A stretch of DNA of 34,293 nucleotides from DATDRS01 sp035291605 (GTDB lineage Bacteria > Chloroflexota > Anaerolineae > Anaerolineales > UBA6663): the NCBI GenBank assembly GCA_035291605.1, contig DATDRS010000038.1, forward strand, positions 1 to 34,293, written 5' to 3'. Shown in pieces: positions 24,101 through 30,074 of this stretch. Below the pieces are notes generated by a model. It had not been told where the DNA came from. It worked only from the letters and a program-made list of their open reading frames with translations, and made no database searches. The position numbers and the translations under genes were made by a program. Position 1 is the stretch's first letter. Each line of letters begins with the position of its first letter.

Positions 24101-27048
24101 AAGCCGAATTGGTGAACTTGGTGGCCCGGCAGGTTGCCCAACAGGTAGAAAACCTCCGCCTGCTGGCTCAGGCCGAGCAAGCCCGCGCTGAAGCGGAAGA
24201 AGCGACCAGGCGCCTGGCCCGCGAAGGTTGGGAGACCTATCTTGAATCTACGCCTCTGGGCGAGGGTTTTACCTACGACCTGAATCAGGTTGTGCCTCTG
24301 GCACAGACGGACACCGCCGCCAGGGATGAGGCGGCCGGGCTTGCCCGGCCTCTGACCGTGCACGGTGAGGTCATCGGCCAGTTGGAAGTTGTGCCGCCGG
24401 ACGCGATGACCGAAGCTGAGGCGGAACTTGTGGCCGCCGTGACCGACCGGCTGAGCGCGCACATCGAAAACCTGCGGCTGTATGCCGAGGCCGAGACGAG
24501 CGCGCAGCAGGCCCAGACGCTCGTCGAGCATGCGCCGGAAGCGATTGTGGTAGTGGACGTGGACACCGGCCTCTTCATTGAGCCGAACCGCAACGCTGAG
24601 TTGCTCTACGGCCTGAGCCGCGATGAATTGCTCAAAGTCGGCCCTGCCGAAATGAGCCCGCTCGTCCAGCCGGATGGCCGCCCTTCGCTTGAGAAGGCCA
24701 TCGAGAAAATCACCGAGGCCATGCAAGGCGGCGCGCCGGTTTTTGAATGGATGCACCGCAACGCTCAGGGCGACGACATCCCGTGCGAGGTCCGTCTCGT
24801 GCGGATGCCTTCGCCGGGCCGCAACCTTGTCCGCGCCAGCGTCACCGACATCACCGAGCGCAAGCGGGCAGAAGAAACGCTGCGCCGGCAGCATGCCTAC
24901 CTGGCCGCTTTGCAGGAAACCACCCTCGGCCTGGTTGGCCGACTGGAACTGACCGGCCTGCTGGAAACCATCGTCACGCGGGCAGGAGAACTGATGGGCA
25001 CACGGCACGGCTACATCTTCTTGCTCGAACCAGGCGGGACCGAGATGCGGATGCACGTTGGAACTGGAACATACCACTCCTTCATCGGCTATCGCCTGAA
25101 ACCAGGCCAGGCGGTGGTGGGAACCATCTGGGAGACCGGGGATCCCCTCGTGATTGATGATTACCAAAACTGGGCCAAGCACTTGAGCCTCCAAAACCTT
25201 GAACCTGTGCGCGCGGTTGCAGGCGCGCCTCTCAAATCCGGCTCACAGGTGGTGGGTGTGATTGGCCTGGCTTACCTCGAAGAGGATCGCCGCTTCGGCG
25301 AGGATGAGGTGGCGGTGCTGAGCCGCTTTGCGCAACTGGCTTCGGTGGCCCTGGACAATGCCCGCCTGTTTGAGCAGACTCAGCAACGCGCAACCGAGTT
25401 GGAGGAGGCCACGAGCTTCCTCGACTCCGTGATCGAGAACCTGCCGACCATGCTGTTCGTGAAGGATGCGCACGAGCTGCGATTCCTCCGCTGGAATGAG
25501 GCGGGCGAGGAAATTGTTGGCTTCCAGCGGGAAGATTTGATCGGCAAGAACGACTATGATTTCTTCCCTAAGGAGGAAGCTGACTTCTTTGTGGCGAAAG
25601 ACAAGGAAGTGCTGGCGGGTGGCAAGTTGGTGGATATCCCCGAGGAACCGATTCAGACCGCCCATCGCGGCCTGCGTTACCTGCACACCCGGAAAGTTCC
25701 CGTGCTCGGCGCGGATGGGAAACCCAGGTATCTCCTGGGAATCTCCGAAGACATTACGGAGCGCAAGCAAGCCGAGGCCGCGCTGGCCAAACGCGCCGTA
25801 GAATTGGCGACGGTGGCCGAGGTGAGCACGGTCGCCTCGACCATCCTCGAAGCCGAGCGGCTGTTGCAGGAAGTCGTAGATCTGACGAAGTCGCGCTTCA
25901 ACCTGTATCACGCCCACATTTACCTGCTCGACGAGGCCGCTGAGACACTCAACCTGGCGGTGGGCGCGGGTGAGGTCGGGCAGCAAATGGTGGCTCAGCA
26001 GCACACAATTCCGCTGAACCGCGAGCAATCGCTGGTCGCTCGCGCGGCCCGCACCCGGCAGGGCGTCATCGTCAACGACGTGCAGGTTGCGCCCGATTTC
26101 CTGCCCAACCCGCTGCTGCCGGAGACGCGCTCGGAAATGGCGCTCCCGCTCATCGTCGGCGAGCGCGTGTTGGGCGTGTTCGACGTGCAATCGGAGGCAG
26201 TCAACCGCTTCACGGAGGAGGACCTCCGCGTGCAGACGACGCTGGCCGGGCAGGTGGCCGTCGCGCTGCAGAACGCCAACCTGTACGCCGAACAGACCGC
26301 GACCGTGACCCGCCTGCGCGAAATTGACCAACTCAAATCGTCGTTCCTGGCGAACATGAGCCACGAGCTCCGCACACCGCTCAACTCCATCATCGGCTTC
26401 ACGGACGTGATGCTGGAAGGCATCAACGGCCCGCTCACCGAGTTGATGGACAACGACCTACAGGTCGTCCGCAAGAACGGCCAGCACCTGCTCAACCTGA
26501 TCAACGACGTGCTCGACATGGCTAAGATCGAAGCCGGCCGCCTGAGCCTGTCGGTCGAGACCTTCGACCTGCTCGAGGTGCTGTCCGAAGTCCTCGACAT
26601 CACCTCGCCGCTGGCGCGTGAGAAGCTGCTAGACCTGCGCCTCGACATGGACTACCACACCCCCATCGAGTTGGTCGCCGACCGCTTCCGCCTCCGGCAG
26701 GTGATGATCAACCTGGTGAACAACGCCATCAAGTTCACCGACGAAGGGGGCATCACTCTCCGGGCCGTCAAAGCCGGCGACGATCTGGTCCGGATCGCGG
26801 TTCAGGACACAGGGGGGGGCATCCCGGCGAGCCACCTGGAGGCCGTCTTCCAGGAGTTCACCCAGGTGGATACTTCCATCACCCGCAAGGTCGGCGGCAC
26901 CGGGTTGGGTCTGCCCATCAGCCGCCACCTGATCGAGATGCACGGCGGGCGCTTGTGGGCCGAAAGCACGGGCGTGCCGGGCGAAGGTTCGACCTTCTTC
27001 GTGGAGCTGCCGGTGGTGGCCCGCCTGGGCGAGGCGGTGGTGGCGTAG
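21088..27048 (+). CDS. Giant dCache-HAMP-GAF/PAS sensor histidine kinase
   Basis: This 1986-residue protein begins inside the ParA gene. Order: cytoplasmic Ala/Glu-rich coiled N-terminus (1-130), membrane helices (131-307), extracytoplasmic dCache region (about 317-657, with VAIYFMNARGATTYYPN and GFAFLVDRAGRIIAMP), helix (about 665-690), HAMP (691-734), GAF (751-911), two tandem degenerate GAF-like repeats (926-1031 and 1032-1137, each starting RLxRxGW), PAS (1141-1264), GAF (1267-1427), PAS (1437-1564), GAF (1571-1737), HisKA (1744-1817) with His1759 in SHELRTPLNS, and HATPase_c (1864-1981) with NLVNNAIKFT, DTGGGI and GTGLGLPI. All kinase boxes are intact. No receiver is attached, but two receiver-containing genes follow directly. 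The signal is probably a small extracytoplasmic ligand. Confidence 0.93.
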   Translation: MSDDKYSKRLESLFSHVEPVAPEPGQPAAPPQDAHAQVRIAELEAAVAEARQQAEQEHAQRLAASAALENLKAQTAKVEAEAPVQTSAEGPETAPSRASRLRSAIQPLVPRRQASEADKAQTRARNAWRMAVILLVTLAVFDVNSIYNILQTQAPQQWVAAGLSFAASLGMLASAWLIRRERVIPGVWTMILTVLAALVLSPPLGAGLGLVYAVTGIIVASVVAGQALPPGQTSWAVTAGILFAIATFLVDLFWPFPRPGAGSQGVTLTVLGGLLVVYVFIVARQYRDYGLRTKVALGILLTAGAALAALGFFAYDQAQRVQTFLIGQLQTAVGQQAEQQLSNIVLAEARTADRTLSNVTDDVVALADYRGSLEKQALTLGKGAYWDGHSRLIRLSGGQYGNLSTDVASIFIPSTFTLDEALIADLNTSAYLDFVGPALLKAHPNVVAIYFMNARGATTYYPNISLAANVPPDFDPTVQPFFLVANPQNNPERQAVWTTPYQDPAGTGLIVTNAAPVYDGGGQFKGIIAADVQLAKISEQIATIEVGQSGFAFLVDRAGRIIAMPEAGYKLFDLRPETVPVNEPPKQSVLGKGPTDLQKVTRRMVVGETGLANVTLDGVQNYVAYAPLPAVGYSLGLVVPAAELTVPSLTAQTQIQSATQATLRLAGILLVGLLVGAAIVSLGIGQVIAAPVVRLTQTAERVTAGDLSAQARVESGDESGVLAQVFNAMTAQLRETLAGLEERVSERTRDLSLAAEVGQRLAAVRDLDSLLAEAVELIRARFDLYYTQIYLTNPTGAALELRAGTGEVGKELLRRAHRLPIGPGSLNGRAASEKQAVIVADTSISASFRPNPLLPETRSEMAVPLTAGGRVVGVLDLQSSMPGALTEDNLSAFQALAGQLAIAIQNASLFAEAQQAHAEVEAQARRLTRSGWAEFLNAVDRSERLGFAYDQAGLAPLNEPLPADGDQTPGLARGRALAAPITVAGEPVGIIRLESDAQRVWTPAEAELVNLVARQVAQQVENLRLLAQAEQARAEAEEATRRLAREGWETYLESTPLGEGFTYDLNQVVPLAQTDTAARDEAAGLARPLTVHGEVIGQLEVVPPDAMTEAEAELVAAVTDRLSAHIENLRLYAEAETSAQQAQTLVEHAPEAIVVVDVDTGLFIEPNRNAELLYGLSRDELLKVGPAEMSPLVQPDGRPSLEKAIEKITEAMQGGAPVFEWMHRNAQGDDIPCEVRLVRMPSPGRNLVRASVTDITERKRAEETLRRQHAYLAALQETTLGLVGRLELTGLLETIVTRAGELMGTRHGYIFLLEPGGTEMRMHVGTGTYHSFIGYRLKPGQAVVGTIWETGDPLVIDDYQNWAKHLSLQNLEPVRAVAGAPLKSGSQVVGVIGLAYLEEDRRFGEDEVAVLSRFAQLASVALDNARLFEQTQQRATELEEATSFLDSVIENLPTMLFVKDAHELRFLRWNEAGEEIVGFQREDLIGKNDYDFFPKEEADFFVAKDKEVLAGGKLVDIPEEPIQTAHRGLRYLHTRKVPVLGADGKPRYLLGISEDITERKQAEAALAKRAVELATVAEVSTVASTILEAERLLQEVVDLTKSRFNLYHAHIYLLDEAAETLNLAVGAGEVGQQMVAQQHTIPLNREQSLVARAARTRQGVIVNDVQVAPDFLPNPLLPETRSEMALPLIVGERVLGVFDVQSEAVNRFTEEDLRVQTTLAGQVAVALQNANLYAEQTATVTRLREIDQLKSSFLANMSHELRTPLNSIIGFTDVMLEGINGPLTELMDNDLQVVRKNGQHLLNLINDVLDMAKIEAGRLSLSVETFDLLEVLSEVLDITSPLAREKLLDLRLDMDYHTPIELVADRFRLRQVMINLVNNAIKFTDEGGITLRAVKAGDDLVRIAVQDTGGGIPASHLEAVFQEFTQVDTSITRKVGGTGLGLPISRHLIEMHGGRLWAESTGVPGEGSTFFVELPVVARLGEAVVA

Positions 27049-27065
27049 GGGGAAAGGCCGGGGAA

Positions 27066-28727
27066 ATGGCTAAACCGCAGTATTTAGAGTGCCAGACGTG
27101 CGGTCATCAGCAGGCCTATCAGCCTTTTTCCGTGGCGGTCTGCGCCGAGTGCCGCTCGGAATGGCTGGAGCCGCATTACGATTATGCTGCGTTCCGACGC
27201 GACATCCTGCGCGGCCTGCCGGGGAGGCCCTCGAACTTGTGGCGTTATCACGATGTGCTGCCGGTCGCGGACCCGCTCAGCCTGGACTTGAACAGCGCCG
27301 GCGGCACGCCCCTGCAGCACTCGCGGCGCTACGCCGAAATGCTGGGGATGCCCCACCTGTACCTCAAGGACGAGCGCCACGGCCCGACCAGCTCCTTCAA
27401 GGACCGGCAGGCGTGTGTCTCGGTGGCCGCGATGCTCGAGGCCGGGATCCACGAGTGCGTCATCGCCTCCACGGGCAACGCCGCCGTGGCCTATGCCGCC
27501 GCCTGCGCCCGCGGGGGGATCAAGTTGTGGGTGTTCATGACCAGCCTCGTGCCGCAGGACAAACTGCGCGAGACGGCGCTGTTCGGCGCGGAGGTCGTCA
27601 AGGTCAGCGGCAACTACGACCAGACCAAGCAGATCGCCGCCGATTTCGCTGCCCGGCGCGGTCTGCACCTGGATCGGGGCGCCAGGAGCATTCCGGCGCG
27701 TGAATCCATGAAGACGATTGCTTATGAGATCGTGGAGCAACTCGGATGGCGCGCGCCGGATTGGTATTTCCAGTCCGTGAGCGGCGGGCTGGGGCCGCTC
27801 GGGGTTTATCACGGCTTCCAGGAGCTGCACGCGATGGGGCTGATTGACCGGGTTCCGGCGCTGGGCGTCATCCAGGCGGAGGGTTGCGCGCCGATGGTGC
27901 GGGCGTTCAAGGCCGGCAAGAAGGCGGCCGACCCGGTGACTCCTGAAACGCTCATTGCGATCCTCTCGACGGGCGACCCCGGCAAGACGTACACTTATCT
28001 CTGGGCGTTGACTCAAAAATACGGCGGCGCGATGGAGAGCGTCGGCGACCGCGAGGCTTACGACTCTATGCTCAAGCTGGCGAAGACCGAAGGGATGGCG
28101 GTGGAGCCGGCTGCGGCGGTCGCGTTTGCCGGGGTCGAAAAACTCGCCGCGCAAGGGAGGATCAGGCCCGACGAACTGGCGGTGATCAACTGCACGGGGC
28201 ACACCTTCCCGGTCGAGAAGCACGTCCTCGGCGACCGCGGCGCGTGGAGCGTTGACGTACACCTGAGTGAAGACCAGAAACCCGCGCCGCGCGAGGGCTT
28301 GCTCGCCGCGCTGGATCACCTGGACGAGCGGGCGACGACGGTGCTGTTGATTGACGACAACCCGAACGACGCGCTGTTGATCCGCCGCCTGCTCGAAGCC
28401 AAGAAAAAGTATCGCGTCTTTCACGCCGCCGACGGCCTGGACGGTCTGGCCCAGGCCCGGCAGCGCTTGCCGGATTTGATCGTGATGGACCTGACCATGC
28501 CCGGGCTCGACGGGTTCAGCACGCTGGAGGAACTGCGGGCCGACAAGCGCACGCGGGACATTCCCGTGATTGTGGTCAGCGCCAAGGACATCACCGCCGA
28601 GGAACGGCGGCGGCTGAGCGGCCACATCGAGGCGCTGTACCAGAAAGGCTCGTTGTCGCCGCGCGCTTTCGTGGAGCAGGTGGTGCAGGTGCTGGGCGAC
28701 AAAACTGCTTCGGAGGAAGGAAAGTAG
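27066..28727 (+). CDS. Threonine-synthase-like PLP enzyme fused to a C-terminal receiver domain
   Basis: This protein has 553 residues from the ATG at 27066, 17 bases after the kinase stop. A zinc-ribbon-like N-terminus (Cys9, Cys12, Cys26, Cys29) is typical of one threonine synthase class. The fold-type II PLP domain follows (about 55-405): SSFKDRQ with the Schiff-base Lys112, ASTGNAAVAYAAACARGG for phosphate binding, SGGLGPLGVY, and CTGHTFPVEK near the end. The family converts O-phosphohomoserine to threonine. Residues about 425-545 are a complete receiver domain: Asp430/Asp431, phospho-acceptor Asp475 (VMDLTMPGLDG), Ser in VVSAKD and Lys in LYQKGS. The fusion places a metabolic enzyme, or a former enzyme used as a sensor, under phosphorelay control. 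Threonine synthase activity is not proven; a related PLP lyase is possible. Confidence 0.9.
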   Translation: MAKPQYLECQTCGHQQAYQPFSVAVCAECRSEWLEPHYDYAAFRRDILRGLPGRPSNLWRYHDVLPVADPLSLDLNSAGGTPLQHSRRYAEMLGMPHLYLKDERHGPTSSFKDRQACVSVAAMLEAGIHECVIASTGNAAVAYAAACARGGIKLWVFMTSLVPQDKLRETALFGAEVVKVSGNYDQTKQIAADFAARRGLHLDRGARSIPARESMKTIAYEIVEQLGWRAPDWYFQSVSGGLGPLGVYHGFQELHAMGLIDRVPALGVIQAEGCAPMVRAFKAGKKAADPVTPETLIAILSTGDPGKTYTYLWALTQKYGGAMESVGDREAYDSMLKLAKTEGMAVEPAAAVAFAGVEKLAAQGRIRPDELAVINCTGHTFPVEKHVLGDRGAWSVDVHLSEDQKPAPREGLLAALDHLDERATTVLLIDDNPNDALLIRRLLEAKKKYRVFHAADGLDGLAQARQRLPDLIVMDLTMPGLDGFSTLEELRADKRTRDIPVIVVSAKDITAEERRRLSGHIEALYQKGSLSPRAFVEQVVQVLGDKTASEEGK

Positions 28728-28729
28728 CT

Positions 28730-29095
28730 ATGGGACAGACAGTCCTTTACATCGAAGACAACCCAGACAACGTTTTGCTGGTGCGGCGGGCGCTGGAAGC
28801 GCGCGGTTATACTTTCCTCTGGGCGCCCAACGGCCTGCAGGGCCTCGAAATGGTCCGGGCGCAGCAGCCTGATCTCATCCTGCTGGATATCAATCTGCCG
28901 GACATTGACGGGTACGAAGTCGCGCGGCGGCTGCGCTCCGGGGGCGTCACCCAGCCGATCATCGCCATTACCGCGAACGCGCTCAAGGGCGACGCCGAAA
29001 AAGTCCTGGCCGCCGGATGTGACGTTTACATGTCCAAGCCGATCAATATCCGGGAGCTTTGGTCGCGCGTGACGACCTACCTGCCCGCGAATTAG
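28730..29095 (+). CDS. Single-domain response regulator (CheY/DivK-like)
   Basis: This 121-residue stand-alone receiver has all key residues: Glu9/Asp10, phospho-acceptor Asp53 (LLDINLPDIDG), Thr81 and Lys103 (YMSKPIN). The sequence around ITANALKGDAEKVLAAGCDVYMSKP is typical of DivK-like or hybrid-kinase receivers. It has no output domain and must act by protein contact. It starts 2 bases after the stop of the PLP-receiver fusion, with a purine-rich GGAAGGAAAG ribosome binding site, and is the last gene of the operon. It is likely phosphorylated by the giant kinase and may pass phosphate on or act as a sink. Confidence 0.94.
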   Translation: MGQTVLYIEDNPDNVLLVRRALEARGYTFLWAPNGLQGLEMVRAQQPDLILLDINLPDIDGYEVARRLRSGGVTQPIIAITANALKGDAEKVLAAGCDVYMSKPINIRELWSRVTTYLPAN

Positions 29096-29132
29096 AGTCC
29101 TGTACCCTGCTGATGTTTCCGCGTGTAGAATC

Positions 29133-29171
29133 AGGCACTGGGTGTGTGCAAGACACCCAGTGCCTTTTGTT
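29133..29171 (+). terminator. Strong rho-independent terminator of the sensory operon
   Basis: GGCACTGGGTGT (29134-29145) and ACACCCAGTGCC (29153-29164) form a perfect 12-pair stem, extended by A29133-T29165, with a 7-base loop GTGCAAG, followed by TTTTGTT. It lies 38 bases after the receiver stop codon. Confidence 0.92.
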
Positions 29172-29177
29172 CGGCCT

Positions 29178-29197
29178 ATGGTCTATCTCGGCTGCCC
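29178..29197 (+). pseudogene. 5' fragment of a DUF72 (YecE-like) gene, interrupted
   Basis: ATG at 29178 reads MVYLGCP, the usual first residues of DUF72 TIM-barrel proteins, and then loses similarity after the TGCCC at 29193-29197. The continuation of the gene is found at 33992. The ATG is only 6 bases after the T-run of the preceding terminator, so the original promoter is unclear. Confidence 0.65.
29193..29197. repeat. Left copy of the 5-base direct repeat TGCCC flanking the inserted block
   Basis: TGCCC here encodes Cys and part of Pro of the DUF72 start. An identical TGCCC at 33992-33996 begins the continuation of the gene. This fits a 5-base target-site duplication; microhomology at the junction is the alternative. 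Confidence 0.5.
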
Positions 29198-29257
29198 AAG
29201 AGGCTTTAGACTACACCTTACCCGTGAATTTGAGTGTTGTGTTTTAGAAAAAACTGA

Positions 29258-29307
29258 TGTAATGTAATCTATGGCAAAAATACCCCTTCTGTAATGTAAA
29301 TTTGCCA
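29258..29307. repeat. Direct repeat pair TGTAATGTAA and inverted TGGCAAA/TTTGCCA at the left end
   Basis: TGTAATGTAA occurs at 29258-29267 and 29290-29299, 32 bases apart. Each is followed within a few bases by one half of an inverted pair, TGGCAAA (29272-29278) and TTTGCCA (29301-29307). These could be protein-binding sites at the element end, or an operator. No similar repeat is seen at the right end. Confidence 0.4.
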
Positions 29308-29460
29308 GAAATCTAGAGACTGTAGCACCGCTACCGAGGCAAGAACGCACTCAGGCCCGCTCGCACTGGCAAAGTGGAGCAAATACTTGGTTATGGCATG
29401 AGCTTGTGCTTTACGTAACATCGCGTCGGCCTGATTAAGCTTATCGAGTAGGTCACCCAT
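29269..29460 (-). CDS. Possible small hypothetical protein (63 aa), doubtful
   Basis: A 63-codon frame divergent from the MerR gene encodes a mixed helical-looking peptide (LLDKLNQADAMLRKAQAHAI near the start). I do not recognise it. It has no clear ribosome binding site, and its 3' end overlaps the repeats at 29258-29307. It is the only frame of any length in the roughly 390-base stretch between the DUF72 fragment and the MerR gene. It may be chance. Confidence 0.2.
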   Translation of the reverse strand: MGDLLDKLNQADAMLRKAQAHAITKYLLHFASASGPECVLASVAVLQSLDFWQIYITEGVFLP

Positions 29461-29588
29461 TGGCAGTTTTTCGCTTGCACAAAGTGTGCGTGTTACTGGT
29501 CATGGCTTGTGCCAATTTCAAAGGTTAGACTGACCGAACTGTTGTTCTTCCACCTATGACCCGGTGACATGGTACAGTCTCGAAATCT

Positions 29589-30074
29589 ATGGAAAAATTC
29601 TGGACTGGTCCTCAAGTTGCCCGGATAGTCGGGATTCCCTACGACACCTTGGACTACTGGGTCAAAAGTGGCCTTGTCAGACCCAGCATGCCCGCTCCCG
29701 TACCTCGCAGGCGGTCATATTACACGTTCTCAGATATCGTTACTATAGCAGCGTTGAAGGCACTGCGAAGGCAAGGCATTTCTTTGCAGAAGCTCAAGCA
29801 GGCTCGGGCCGAACTGTGGAAGCGTATCGGAATAAGTCTAGAGCAAGGCCTTCAGGGAGGCGTGATTATAGCTGATCGTGAGCAAGTGCTGACAGTTCTT
29901 TACTCACTTGACGAAGCCGTGCAAATAATGTCGTTGCTCAAAGGCGGTCAGTTAGTCCTGCCGCTCAGCAATGTGATTGAGGAAGTCAAGATGCGTGTCG
30001 AGGGCATGTTCGGCGAAGTTTATACAGTCGCTACAGTCATTCCGACAGAGGCGAGGGTGCACAATGAACGCTGA
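29589..30074 (+). CDS. MerR-family transcriptional regulator
   Basis: This 161-residue protein has an N-terminal MerR-type winged helix (about 3-75): GPQVARIVGIPYDTLDYWVKSG, then RRRSYYTFSDIVTIAALKAL, followed by a helical stretch ISLQKLKQARAELWKR. The rest (about 95-150) has no metal-binding cysteines and no recognised drug-binding domain. Such regulators bind dyads in promoters and switch them, often on their own operon. A TACAGT -10-like box (29573-29578) lies 10 bases before the ATG without a good -35 or Shine-Dalgarno. Its last 11 bases overlap the start of the methyltransferase gene, so the three genes of the block form one operon and this protein is probably their regulator. Its codon use is AT-richer than that of the upstream operon. 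Confidence 0.85.
   Translation: MEKFWTGPQVARIVGIPYDTLDYWVKSGLVRPSMPAPVPRRRSYYTFSDIVTIAALKALRRQGISLQKLKQARAELWKRIGISLEQGLQGGVIIADREQVLTVLYSLDEAVQIMSLLKGGQLVLPLSNVIEEVKMRVEGMFGEVYTVATVIPTEARVHNER

Noticed and set aside
23560..25194. Long minus-strand frame (544 codons) inside the giant kinase gene
   Set aside because: The opposite strand encodes clear GAF and PAS domains; this is a compositional shadow.
26955..27065. Upstream extension of the PLP-receiver gene into the kinase gene
   Set aside because: The ATG at 27066 has a purine-rich site before it and starts directly at the zinc ribbon; the extension is Gly/Arg-rich shadow.
27084..28625. Long minus-strand frame (513 codons) opposite the PLP-receiver fusion
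   Set aside because: It is antisense to intact catalytic motifs and shows no domain of its own.
29977..30063. Upstream extension of the methyltransferase frame
   Set aside because: It would overlap most of the C-terminal part of the MerR gene; the ATG at 30064 has a GAGGG site.
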